DNA of 64,000 nt from Coriobacteriia bacterium (GTDB lineage Bacteria > Actinomycetota > Coriobacteriia > Anaerosomatales > Anaerosomataceae): NCBI GenBank assembly GCA_030655755.1, contig JAUSOQ010000057.1:28212-92211 (forward strand), in the 5' to 3' direction. The notes beneath the pieces were generated by a model. It did not search any database and had not been told where the DNA came from. It was given only the letters and a program-made list of their open reading frames with translations. Within the stretch, counting starts at the first letter, position 1. Every line of letters begins with the position of its first letter. Position numbers and translations under genes: made by a program. This document shows, one piece after another, positions 48,373 through 56,650 of this stretch.

Positions 48373-48954
48373 ATGCGTACGAATCTGATATCCGAGGAGC
48401 TGTTCGCGTCGTTTCGCGACACCGGGCACGATCTGTTCCTTACGGGTGCGGTGTCGAGTCATGGCGGCAACATGAGCGTGCGCATCGGCGATCGCATCCT
48501 CATTACCCGGAGTGGTTCCATGCTTGGGCGACTCACCCGGAAGGATATCCTCGAGACCGGCATCGAAGCCTGTCCCGAAGACGAGGGATGCAGCCGAGAG
48601 CTTGTCGTGCACCGCGCTATCTACCAGGCGACCGATGCGCAAGCGATATGTCACGCACACACCGTGCACACGATCCATCGCTCGCTTGGTTGCGATGTCA
48701 TCGTGCCGCTCGACAGCGAGAGCAAGGCCATCCTCGGCGACGTACCCGTCGTGACGGCAGCGCAGACGATCGCCTCAGCCGAGGCAGCTGAAGTCCTCTC
48801 GGCGGCGCTGCGCGAGGGCAAGATCGCGGTCCTGCGCACGCACGGGCCGTTCGCGAAGGGAGCCACACTCGAAGAGGCGTTCTACCACGTGAGCTGCCTC
48901 GAGGCGAGTGCACACATCCTCGATATGCGAGATAGCAGTCACGCTCAGGTCTGA
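48373..48954 (+). CDS. Class II aldolase/adducin-family protein
   Basis: A 193-residue zinc aldolase of the fuculose/ribulose-phosphate aldolase type. SSHGGNMSVR near residue 28 is the phosphate-binding loop. The acid/base Glu is in SRELVVHRAIY and the zinc His residues are in CHAHTVHT (near 95) and THGPFAKG (near 157). Physiological substrate unknown. It follows pfp by 9 bases and is probably in the same operon. Confidence 0.85.
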   Translation: MRTNLISEELFASFRDTGHDLFLTGAVSSHGGNMSVRIGDRILITRSGSMLGRLTRKDILETGIEACPEDEGCSRELVVHRAIYQATDAQAICHAHTVHTIHRSLGCDVIVPLDSESKAILGDVPVVTAAQTIASAEAAEVLSAALREGKIAVLRTHGPFAKGATLEEAFYHVSCLEASAHILDMRDSSHAQV

Positions 48955-49033
48955 GATGCTACCGCTTACAGCTGTTGAACGACCGCTGGAGTGAGTATGA
49001 CTGATTCCTTGACGAACCTTGGTGTATGTTCGT

Positions 49034-49041
49034 GGTAGAAT
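49034..49041 (+). promoter_or_regulatory. Extended -10 promoter of the ABC importer operon
   Basis: TGGTAGAAT, counted from the G at 49034 with its preceding T at 49033, ends at 49041: TG, one base, then TAGAAT. It sits 42 bases before the start of the substrate-binding protein. TTGACG at 49009-49014 is 21 bases upstream, too far for a normal -35, so the extended -10 probably dominates. Confidence 0.5.
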
Positions 49042-49083
49042 CCTGCAAGCTAGTGTATGTGATTGGTCTGACGAGGAAGGGAA

Positions 49084-50310
49084 GTGGCGCGAGAGATGAG
49101 ACTCAGTGCACGTAAGGCGCTTGCCATCATGCTTCTCGTTGCTCTTGTCGTGGCGAGCATGTCGCTCGCTGGTTGCAAGAAGGACGAAGGCACCACGGTC
49201 AGTGATGATGAGACCGCAGGCAAGACAGAGACCATCAAGATCGGTGTTGAGACCGCACTGACCGGCCCGTTGCCCGACTACGGCTACGCAGCTCAGGTGG
49301 GGTGCGAACTCGCTGTGGAGGACTTCAGTGGGTTCACCATCGGCGACACCACGTACGAGATCGAACTTGTCGTGCTGGACGACAAAGCTGAGCCCACAGA
49401 GGCCGCCATTGTCGCGCAGACGATGGTCGATGAAGGTGTCGTAGGCGTTATCGGCGGTCTGACCACCGGCGCCACACTCGCGGCGATGCCGATTTACGCC
49501 GAGAACCGAATTCCGCAGATCAGTGGTTCGGTCACGGGCCCCAAGGCCAACGAGACCGACTTCGACACGTTCTACCGGACGTGCTGGAACGATGGCGTGC
49601 AGGGCGAGGCGCTCTCTGTCTGGGCGCAAGAGCTCGGCGCAAAGAAGGTCGTCTTGATGGACGACAACGGTGCATACGCCGTTGGACTTGCTGATGTCAC
49701 GGAGAACAGCCTCAAGGCTGCTGGCGTCGAGACACTTCGCCAGAACTGCCAGTCAGGCGACAAGGACCTGTCGGCACAGGTCGCCAACATCAAGGAGTTC
49801 GGCGCTGATGTAGTTATCTTCACGGGCTATCACCCCGAGGCAGGCCTTCTGCGCAAGCAGATGGTCGAAGCTGGCATGAGTGACGTCCAGTTCATGGGTG
49901 GTGACGGCATCAAGTCCGCGGAGTTCGTGGCTGAGGCCGGCGGCAACGCCAATGCCGAGGGATGCTATGCGACGTTCGGTGGTTTCCCCGAAGCTCAGCA
50001 GCCCGGATATACGGCTTTCGCTGCCAAGTACCTGGAGAAGACGGGCGATGAAGTAGGCCCGTACGCTCAGAACAACTATGATGCGCTCGGCGCACTCGTG
50101 GCCGCCATCAAGAAGGCGGGTTCCACGGATACCGAGAAGATTATCGAGGCATTGCAGACTCTTGAGTACGAAGGCGTGACCGGCACGTTCACGTTCGCCT
50201 CCGCTACTTCGGGTGCAGTGACCAGGGGCGACATCGTCGTGACCGGCCTCACGCCGGCGAACGTCCCGCGCTACGTCGTCAAGGACGGCGCCTGGATAGC
50301 CGTCGAGTAG
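49084..50310 (+). CDS. livK: ABC transporter substrate-binding lipoprotein, branched-chain amino acid (HAAT) type
   Basis: A 408-residue periplasmic-binding-like protein with a lipoprotein signal and lipobox LAGC, then the Leu/Ile/Val-binding fold beginning KIGVETALTGPLPDYGYAAQ. VVGVIGGLTTGATLAAMPIYAENRIPQISGS is a typical ligand-site segment. Start GTG 49084 or ATG 49096 are both possible after AGGAAGGGA. It is the first gene of a five-gene HAAT importer. The natural ligand could be branched-chain amino acids, urea or an amide. Confidence 0.92.
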   Translation: MAREMRLSARKALAIMLLVALVVASMSLAGCKKDEGTTVSDDETAGKTETIKIGVETALTGPLPDYGYAAQVGCELAVEDFSGFTIGDTTYEIELVVLDDKAEPTEAAIVAQTMVDEGVVGVIGGLTTGATLAAMPIYAENRIPQISGSVTGPKANETDFDTFYRTCWNDGVQGEALSVWAQELGAKKVVLMDDNGAYAVGLADVTENSLKAAGVETLRQNCQSGDKDLSAQVANIKEFGADVVIFTGYHPEAGLLRKQMVEAGMSDVQFMGGDGIKSAEFVAEAGGNANAEGCYATFGGFPEAQQPGYTAFAAKYLEKTGDEVGPYAQNNYDALGALVAAIKKAGSTDTEKIIEALQTLEYEGVTGTFTFASATSGAVTRGDIVVTGLTPANVPRYVVKDGAWIAVE

Positions 50311-50339
50311 AACCACCGTTCGTGACTTGGATCTGAACG

Positions 50340-50375
50340 GGAGGCGCAGGCGACACCCTGCGCCTCCTTTCTTCT
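50340..50375 (+). terminator. Intrinsic terminator after the substrate-binding gene
   Basis: GGAGGCGCAGG (50340-50350) and CCTGCGCCTCC (50357-50367) form an 11-bp stem followed by TTTCTTCT. It is placed between the binding-protein gene and the permease genes. Partial termination here would produce more binding protein than permease. Confidence 0.8.
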
Positions 50376-50460
50376 AGGCAAATCGCGGCAATCTCTCCTC
50401 AATGAGGTACGCTGTCGCAGAACATGGCGCGCAGTCGAGAGTCCTTCAAGGAGTCACTGG

Positions 50461-51681
50461 ATGAGCCTTGATCACATAGTCACGGTTACCATCGGCGGCC
50501 TGACAGTCGGCATGATCTACGCCCTGGTAGCCCTCGGCTACACGATGGTCTACGGCGTACTGGAGTTCATCAACTTCGCTCATGGCGAGGTCTTCACCGT
50601 CGGTGGCTATGTGGCCGCTTTCACCCTGTTCGCGCTGGGCGTCAGCGATCAGATGTCCACCGTGGCGATCATCGGCAGCCTGCTGCTAGCCCTGGTGCTC
50701 TCCATGGCTGTGCCTGCAGCCCTGGGCCTGCTGGTCGAGCGAGTGGCGTATCGACCTCTGCGGGGCAGGTCGAGGATCATGCCGCTGCTTTCTGCAATCG
50801 GTGTCTCCATCGTCCTTCAGCAGCTCATCATCATCGTCTTCGGCCCCACGCCCATTACCATGCCGACACTCGGCATCAGCTCGGCATCGGTCAGCATTCT
50901 GGGCGCGCGTATCCGCGTCCTCGCGCTGGTGATCATCACGGTGTCGGTCGTGCTCATGGCGGGACTGACATACCTCGTGAAAGCGACACGGATCGGCAAG
51001 GCCATGCGTGCGACATCGCAGGACATGGAAGCTGCCGAGATGATGGGCATCGAGACGAACCAGACGATCGCGTTCACGTTCGTCGTCGGTTCTGCTTTGG
51101 CTGGCATCGGTGGCCTCCTCGTGATCATGTACTACGGCTCGCTGAAGTTCGATGCGGGCTTCCTGTATGGTCTGAAGGCGTTCACCGCAGCCGTTCTCGG
51201 CGGTATCGGCAACATCCCAGGCGCTGTTGTGGGTGCGCTGGTGCTGGGCCTGACGGAGACATATGGCGTCAGCATGGATCTTGGGTTCCTCGCGTGGTTC
51301 GTCGTAGCCGGTCTGCTGATGGGGCTGTATGTTCAGCTCGTGCTTGCGCCGAAGAAGCGGCTCCAGCACATATCGGATGACCGGCGAACTCCGGGGTATG
51401 AGCGCAGCATTGCAAACATCTATCGACTGGCTCCGTACCTCGCGGTCCGGACGCTCGTGGTTGAGCGTACGGATGCTCTGCGGAGCGTGTCCGCAAGGCA
51501 TGCCGTGCGGCTGATGTTGGGCAACCTCTTCCTTGTGGTCACCGCAGCCGTGCTGTTCGCCAACGGCTCCTCACGTATCGACACTCGGTGGCAGCCAGTC
51601 ATCGCATTCGTCGTGCTGATGGTCATCCTCATGTTCCGACCGTCAGGTATTCTCGGCAAACACATAACGGAGAAGGTGTAG
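50461..51681 (+). CDS. livH: ABC permease, LivH type, with a C-terminal-region insertion
   Basis: A 406-residue inner-membrane permease. The core is standard LivH: ALVALGYTMVYGVLEFINFAHGE, ERVAYRPLRGR, KAMRATSQDMEAAEMMGI and VLGGIGNIPGAVVGA. Usual length is near 300. Between GLTETYGVSMD and the final WQPVIAFVVLMVILMFRPSG lie about 103 extra residues (about 274-376) with two further hydrophobic segments and a basic loop. AAGGAG precedes the ATG. Confidence 0.92.
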   Translation: MSLDHIVTVTIGGLTVGMIYALVALGYTMVYGVLEFINFAHGEVFTVGGYVAAFTLFALGVSDQMSTVAIIGSLLLALVLSMAVPAALGLLVERVAYRPLRGRSRIMPLLSAIGVSIVLQQLIIIVFGPTPITMPTLGISSASVSILGARIRVLALVIITVSVVLMAGLTYLVKATRIGKAMRATSQDMEAAEMMGIETNQTIAFTFVVGSALAGIGGLLVIMYYGSLKFDAGFLYGLKAFTAAVLGGIGNIPGAVVGALVLGLTETYGVSMDLGFLAWFVVAGLLMGLYVQLVLAPKKRLQHISDDRRTPGYERSIANIYRLAPYLAVRTLVVERTDALRSVSARHAVRLMLGNLFLVVTAAVLFANGSSRIDTRWQPVIAFVVLMVILMFRPSGILGKHITEKV

Positions 51682-51683
51682 CC

Positions 51684-52838
51684 ATGGGTCTGAGTCGCAT
51701 GTTGCAGACCCTTCGGAGCATCACCGAGCGAGTGCCTCGCCGGGTGTGGGCGGTTGCAGGTTTCTCTTTGGCCGCCATCTTCCCGCTGTTCAACGTGCTC
51801 GGTTTCATGCCGACCGCGTGGCTTCGCGTCGGGGTCGTCTCGCTGGTATTCGTGATGTTGTCACTCGGATTGAACGTCGTCATGGGAGAGGCCGGTCTTC
51901 TGAACCTCGGCTACATAGCGTTCTTTGCTGTGGGTGCCTACACGACGGCGCTGCTGTCATCTCCTAAGTTCGGACTTCGGTGGCCGTTTTGGGCGCTCCT
52001 TGTCTTGAGTGCACTGCTTGCGATGGTTGCCGGACTCTTGATAGGACTACCGACACTGCGTCTGAGGGGCGACTATCTGGCGATCGTCACGCTTGCCTTC
52101 GGCGAGATCGTCCGTTTGACCATCACGAATCTGCAACCGCTCACGAACGGGCCGAATGGCGTCACGGGCATCTACCCGCCACGCTTGTTGTCGCAAGGTG
52201 CGATAGACAGTCTGCAGGCGTCCGGATGGTCGGAAGCTCTGTTGAAATGGTTGGTGATCGACAAGCCTATCGAGTACTACTACCTGGTCTTCGTGTTCGT
52301 CGTCATCACGGCGTTCCTGATCTCCAACCTCAAGAACTCGCGTGTCGGGCGTGCCTGGAACGCGCTGCGTGAGGACGAACTCGCAGCCGTCTCATCGGGG
52401 ATCACAGCCGCCAGGGCGAAGCTGTTGTCCGTCGTACTGAGCGCAGGTGTCGCCGGCCTCGCCGGGTCCGTATACGCCTACTACTCCAACGTGATCAGTC
52501 CGGAATCGTTCCTGTTCATGCAGTCGGTGATCGTCGTGTGCATGGTCGTGCTGGGCGGCATGGGGAGCATTCCCGGCGTCATCATAGGCGCCATCGTGCT
52601 CCAGGCGCTGCCGCAGGTGATTCGCGAGTCAGCTGGTGCCATGCGCAGCGAGTTCGAAGTGTATCGCATGCTGATCTTCGGACTGCTGATCGTCGCGATG
52701 GTGATCTTCAGACCCGAAGGACTGCTCCCCGACAAGCTGTGGCGCCAAGAAGTCCACGAGGTCGATCCTCGTGAGCTCGAAAAGACCCGCCAATCCCTCT
52801 TCGATGTCGAAGAAGGACACCAGGACCTGGAGGCGTAG
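51684..52838 (+). CDS. livM: ABC permease, LivM type
   Basis: A 384-residue second permease. SLGLNVVMGEAGLLNLGYIAFFAVGAY, LRLRGDYLAIVTLAFGEIVR and AWNALREDELAAVSSGI are family signatures. The C-terminus is a charged cytoplasmic tail. The frame is open upstream within livH, but ATG 51684 is preceded by GGAGAAGG. It forms the translocation pore with LivH. Confidence 0.93.
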   Translation: MGLSRMLQTLRSITERVPRRVWAVAGFSLAAIFPLFNVLGFMPTAWLRVGVVSLVFVMLSLGLNVVMGEAGLLNLGYIAFFAVGAYTTALLSSPKFGLRWPFWALLVLSALLAMVAGLLIGLPTLRLRGDYLAIVTLAFGEIVRLTITNLQPLTNGPNGVTGIYPPRLLSQGAIDSLQASGWSEALLKWLVIDKPIEYYYLVFVFVVITAFLISNLKNSRVGRAWNALREDELAAVSSGITAARAKLLSVVLSAGVAGLAGSVYAYYSNVISPESFLFMQSVIVVCMVVLGGMGSIPGVIIGAIVLQALPQVIRESAGAMRSEFEVYRMLIFGLLIVAMVIFRPEGLLPDKLWRQEVHEVDPRELEKTRQSLFDVEEGHQDLEA

Positions 52839-52840
52839 GC

Positions 52841-53629
52841 ATGGGAAACGTCCTCGAACTCCAGGGCATGTCGATGAGCTTCGGCGGGCTGAAGGCCGTA
52901 GACAACCTGTCCTTCAGTGTGCGCGAGAACGAGATCTTAAGCATCATCGGGCCGAACGGTTCAGGCAAGACGACCACGTTCAACGTCATCAGCGGGTTGT
53001 ATGAGCCAGACTCGGGCGACATCCTGCTCCAGGGTGAGAGTGTGGCCGGGCTGCGGCCTGACCAGGTCCACGAGAGAGGCATATCGCGCACGTTCCAGTC
53101 TCTCCGGCTGTTCGGGAACATGACCGTGCTCGATAACGTACTGGTGGGGATGCATACTCGCACCAAGGCTGGCGTAGTGGCGGCGATGTTGCGGCTGCCC
53201 TCCGTGCGACGCGAGGAAGCAGCCGCCAAGGCCAAAGCGCAGGAAGTCCTCGCGATGTTCCCGGGACGGTTCTCCGGTCCCCGGCAGTCGGACCCGGCGT
53301 TCTCACTGTCATACGCCAACCGACGCAGGCTCGAGATCGCGCGTGCTCTCGCATCGGAGCCCGCCCTGTTGCTGCTGGACGAACCAGTCGCGGGCATGAA
53401 TCCGATGGAGTCTCGTGAGGTCATGGAGCAGATCAAGGAGTTACGCTCTCGCGGCTATACGATCCTTATGATCGAACACGACATGAAGGTCGTCGAGGGT
53501 GTGTCCGACCGTGTCATCGCTATGGACCACGGCGTCAAGATAGCCGAGGGCTCGTATCAGGAAGTGGCAACGAATCATCTGGTTGTGGAGGCCTACCTTG
53601 GCAAGCGAGGAGCGGGAACCGCTTCTTGA
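52841..53629 (+). CDS. livG: ABC ATP-binding protein, LivG type
   Basis: A 262-residue ATPase. Walker A GPNGSGKTT, a LivG-specific insert (ERGISRTFQSLRLFGNMTVLDN), the signature region LSYANRRRLEIARAL and Walker B LLLLDEPVAG are all present. The ABC signature reads LSYANRR, a departure from LSGGQ that is common in LivG. The end overlaps the livF start by 32 bases. Confidence 0.94.
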   Translation: MGNVLELQGMSMSFGGLKAVDNLSFSVRENEILSIIGPNGSGKTTTFNVISGLYEPDSGDILLQGESVAGLRPDQVHERGISRTFQSLRLFGNMTVLDNVLVGMHTRTKAGVVAAMLRLPSVRREEAAAKAKAQEVLAMFPGRFSGPRQSDPAFSLSYANRRRLEIARALASEPALLLLDEPVAGMNPMESREVMEQIKELRSRGYTILMIEHDMKVVEGVSDRVIAMDHGVKIAEGSYQEVATNHLVVEAYLGKRGAGTAS

Positions 53630-54335
53630 GTTCCGGAACGTCTGCACGTACTACGGACGGATCGAGATACTCAAGAGTGTGAACTACACGGTGTATCCGG
53701 GCGAGATCGTGTGTCTGCTCGGAGGAAACGCGTCGGGCAAGTCGACGACGATGAAGACCATTCTCGGGTTGGTGCGACCTGCCAAGGGCGAGGTCGTCTG
53801 GGAAGGCGAGGTCATCAATGGTCTTCGCACCTCTGAGCGCATCAAGCGTGGAATCGCGACCGTTCCTGAGAACAGGCGACTGTTCCCGCAGATGACCGTG
53901 CTTGAGAATCTGGAGATGGGCGCATACACCCGCGCGGACACTGCAGAAATCGCCGAGGACCTCGAGCGAGTGTACGGTTTCTTCCCTAAGCTGTTCGAGC
54001 GCCGCTCGCAGCGTGCAGGCACCCTTTCCGGTGGAGAGCAGCAGATGGTGGCTTTTGGCCGGGCGCTGATGTCGCGGCCCAAGCTCGTCTGCATGGACGA
54101 GCCGTCTATGGGACTTGCTCCCGCGCTGGTCGATCAGAACTTCGACTTGATCAAGCAGATCAACGAGCAGGGCGTGTCAGTGTTCGTCGTTGAGCAGAAC
54201 GCGACAGCGGCGCTTTCGATCGCTGACAGAGGCTATGTGCTTCAGAGCGGTCGCGTCGTCATCGAGGGCGCTGCGCAAGAGTTGCTTGAGCATAAGGAGC
54301 TGCAGCGGGCGTATCTCGGCAGCAGTGCTACGTAG
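53598..54335 (+). CDS. livF: ABC ATP-binding protein, LivF type
   Basis: A 245-residue second ATPase. Walker A GGNASGKSTT, PENRRLFPQMTVLENLEMGAY, signature LSGGEQQMVAFGRAL and Walker B LVCMDEPSMGLAP are all intact. TTG 53598 is chosen as start because GTGGAGG (53585-53591) is 6 bases before it; an upstream TTG at 53583 lies inside this site. The end of the importer operon. Confidence 0.93.
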   Translation: MASEEREPLLEFRNVCTYYGRIEILKSVNYTVYPGEIVCLLGGNASGKSTTMKTILGLVRPAKGEVVWEGEVINGLRTSERIKRGIATVPENRRLFPQMTVLENLEMGAYTRADTAEIAEDLERVYGFFPKLFERRSQRAGTLSGGEQQMVAFGRALMSRPKLVCMDEPSMGLAPALVDQNFDLIKQINEQGVSVFVVEQNATAALSIADRGYVLQSGRVVIEGAAQELLEHKELQRAYLGSSAT

Positions 54336-54451
54336 CGCAGGCTCCCAAAAGGTCGAGCTACGCGTTACTCCCATAGCGCCTTGATGCTTGCTCTGATGTT
54401 CGGCGACGGCGTGGCGTTATCTGATGCGTCTGTGCTGTCGCTTTTCGTTCG

Positions 54452-55477
54452 CTAAGAAGAAGCGTGCGCTTCCGCATACGCATCGATCTCGGCAATAAGC
54501 TCCGCTTTACGCTTTTCGGGCAGGAACGATGCCTGGAACGAGGCCTTGGCAAGCCGGACGAGGTCTTCTCTTCCGAGGCCGAGCGCTTCGGCCATCGCGA
54601 TATAGTTGTCGGTCAGATAGCCGCCGAAGTACGCGGGGTCGTCTGAGTTCACCGTGACCACAAGCCCGGCTTCCATAAGGCGGCGGAGCGGGTGGTCGGC
54701 GGCGGTTTCCACGACGCGTAGCCGCAGGTTGGAGAGTGGGCATACGGTCAGTGGTACACGCTCGGCCACGAGACGCTTGACCAGAGCGGGATCCTCCAGG
54801 CAGCGCACGCCGTGGTCGATGCGCTCGACGTGCAGCAGGTCGAGCGCATCAGAGATGTACCTGGGTGGTCCCTCTTCTCCGGCGTGTGCCACGCGGTGGT
54901 AGCCTTGTTCACCGGCCGCACGGAAGATGTCCTCGAACAGCGAGGGAGGGAAGCCGGCCTCGGCCGAGTCAAGTCCCACTCCAGCGATGCGGGAGCGGTA
55001 GAGGTGCGCAGTGCGTAGGGTGTGTTTCGCGCTTTCGATCGACTGGTCGCGCAGGAAGCACATGATGAGGCGGAAGCTCACGCCGAACATCTCATCGGCG
55101 TCTTCAAGGGCCCTGAGGATCCCCGCGATCGCTACCCCGAAAGGGACCCCGCGGTCGGTGTGGGTCTGCGGGTCGAAGAACGGTTCGACGTGGCGGATGT
55201 TCTCCATCGCGGCTTTCGTGACGTACGCCCAGGTGAGGTCGTAGAAGTCCTGTTCCGTGACAAGTACCGTGCATCCGGTGTAGTAGAGGTCGAGGAAGGA
55301 TCGCAGGTCCTTGAAGTCATAGGCTTTGCGGGCCGCTTCTACCGTGCGATAGGGTAGTTCGATCTCGTTTCGCTCGGCGAGCTCGAACATCAGCTCCGGT
55401 TCGAGGGTCCCCTCGAGATGTACGTGGAGCTCGGCTTTAGGTAGGCCGTGAGCAAAGTCGCGCAGTCCGTCAGCCAC
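54452..55477 (-). CDS. Adenine deaminase of the adenosine-deaminase superfamily
   Basis: A 341-residue metal-dependent amidohydrolase. Zinc ligands are in AELHVHLEGTLEPEL (N-terminal HxH), VAHAGEEGPP and VNSDDPAYFGG; the catalytic Glu is in AGEEG. FFDPQTHTDRGVPF is typical of the adenine deaminase branch rather than true adenosine deaminases. The frame runs upstream to 55528, but AAAGGAG lies 4 bases before GTG 55477. Role: purine salvage. The 116 bases between livF and this gene hold nothing recognisable. Confidence 0.85.
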   Translation of the reverse strand: MADGLRDFAHGLPKAELHVHLEGTLEPELMFELAERNEIELPYRTVEAARKAYDFKDLRSFLDLYYTGCTVLVTEQDFYDLTWAYVTKAAMENIRHVEPFFDPQTHTDRGVPFGVAIAGILRALEDADEMFGVSFRLIMCFLRDQSIESAKHTLRTAHLYRSRIAGVGLDSAEAGFPPSLFEDIFRAAGEQGYHRVAHAGEEGPPRYISDALDLLHVERIDHGVRCLEDPALVKRLVAERVPLTVCPLSNLRLRVVETAADHPLRRLMEAGLVVTVNSDDPAYFGGYLTDNYIAMAEALGLGREDLVRLAKASFQASFLPEKRKAELIAEIDAYAEAHASS

Positions 55478-55663
55478 AGGTCTCCTTTCGCAGGCTCTTA
55501 GGAAACATCTACCCGTAACCATCATCACATGTACTGAGAGGGTTAGGTAAGGTGCGATGGACCGTTAGACGGCGACCGGGAAGAACGTAGAGTTCCGTCA
55601 CGTATCAACGTATGGATGCTTCGGTCGTCTGACGCAACTTCCGGCTGACTCATAGTGAGATGG

Positions 55664-55750
55664 TGGTGCCCGGGGAGGGACTCGAACCCTCACGATCTTT
55701 CAATCATCGGTTTTTGAGACCGACGCGTCTGCCTGTTCCGCCACCCGGGC
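55664..55750 (-). tRNA. tRNA-Leu (anticodon CAA)
   Basis: Minus strand. Acceptor GCCCGGG pairs with CCCGGGC, the discriminator base is A, and CCA is encoded. The anticodon stem TCGGT/ACCGA closes loop CTCAAAA, so the anticodon is CAA. A long variable arm (TGATTGAAAGATCGTG) makes it a type II tRNA. GGTTCGAGTC is the T-loop. The rest of the 314-base gap between the adenine deaminase and the membrane protein gene (55478-55663) shows no further gene. Confidence 0.95.
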
Positions 55751-55771
55751 ATGAGTGGACTCGCTCGACGG

Positions 55772-55777
55772 ATTATA
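55772..55777 (-). promoter_or_regulatory. tRNA-Leu -10 element
   Basis: A perfect TATAAT on the minus strand, 22 bases upstream of the tRNA 5' end. The matching -35 would lie in the last codons of the membrane protein gene and is not consensus (GTGCTG region). Confidence 0.6.
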
Positions 55778-55791
55778 GCTGAGCTTGCGAC

Positions 55792-56355
55792 CTACAGCAC
55801 GTAGTTCAGGCCAAGCAGTGTGTTCAAGCCGGAGACGACTGACCACAGATTCAATGTCGTGAACGCCACCACCAGCACGAGAAGCACGGTGCTGGTTCTC
55901 AGGCGGCTGGCGAGCTTATGCGACGCCTGGGACGTGCGTTCGCCGACCATCGCCTCACCCACATCGATTCTCGACAGTGCCCGTGTCTCCTTGGCGCCAC
56001 GCACCGCGAGTATGATGCTCGCGCCAATGGCGACCGTGGTGATAGTGACCCAGAGCGCGTTGGCGATGGCGGCCCAATCCTGGTTGCGCAACACAGCCGA
56101 GCCCAAGAAGATGCTGCCGACGATGTAGGCCAAAGGCAGGAGAGTGGCAAGCTGCGTATAGTCCACCATGTGCTGGCCGTGTTTGACACACTCGCGTGCA
56201 AGCTCGAAGGCGGGGCGATTATCTGTGGGTGTGGTTCTACCGGCAGTCGCCAGTCCAGTAGTCATTCGGAGTGCATCGACCACGAGTGTCAAGGCCGCGC
56301 CAAGGTAGACGACTGCAAAGGCGATGTAGGTGTAGACATACGTCGTCGACGTCAC
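55792..56355 (-). CDS. Uncharacterised membrane protein, about four transmembrane segments
   Basis: A 187-residue protein with hydrophobic segments near 8-28, 75-95, 105-128 and 160-182. I do not recognise a family. GTG 56355 is chosen: GAGGAGG lies just before it and the first membrane segment begins soon after. The open frame extends to 56418 without a ribosome site. No functional clue from the neighbours. Confidence 0.6.
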   Translation of the reverse strand: MTSTTYVYTYIAFAVVYLGAALTLVVDALRMTTGLATAGRTTPTDNRPAFELARECVKHGQHMVDYTQLATLLPLAYIVGSIFLGSAVLRNQDWAAIANALWVTITTVAIGASIILAVRGAKETRALSRIDVGEAMVGERTSQASHKLASRLRTSTVLLVLVVAFTTLNLWSVVSGLNTLLGLNYVL

Positions 56356-56467
56356 CGGCTGGCCTCCTCGGTGTGCGTTGGGGTGCAACCGCACAAGAGC
56401 GCCCGCCGAAGCGAGCACTCTTACATGATACCGATTAGAGGAACGTCAAACCACCTTCACGTGGCGC

Positions 56468-56650
56468 CTAGCAGACCTGCTCAAGTAGCGCCACAGCATC
56501 TTGGTCCAGGGTGTTCGTGATGGCCCTATTGCGACCGATGACTTCTGTGAAGGCCTCGACCACGCGGGTGTCGTACATGGTTCCAATGCATGAAGGCGAT
56601 TGCCTGAGGTACGCGGAGAAGCCTCGAAAGACGTATACTCCAGGCATGGA
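56468..56650 (-). pseudogene. Possible remnant of an HD-GYP-type gene, C-terminal end
   Basis: On the minus strand, an open frame ending at 56468 reads FSAYLRQSPSCIG, then TMYDTRVVEAFTEVIGRNR. This matches the pattern at the end of HD-GYP phosphodiesterases (AL..L..G.GT.FDP.VV.AF). Everything upstream of it is absent: the pdtaS gene on the opposite strand begins at 56646. It is probably a decayed fragment left when the region was rearranged. Assignment rests on the motif pattern alone. Confidence 0.4.
56634..56639 (+). promoter_or_regulatory. -10 element of pdtaS, suggesting a leaderless transcript
   Basis: TATACT ends 6 bases before the ATG at 56646, so transcription would start at or next to the start codon. 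No ribosome-binding site is visible before the ATG, which is consistent with a leaderless mRNA. No good -35 is seen. Confidence 0.5.

Noticed and set aside
54336..54451. Possible bidirectional terminator between livF and the adenine deaminase gene
   Set aside because: No convincing stem with a T-rich tail could be drawn on either strand.
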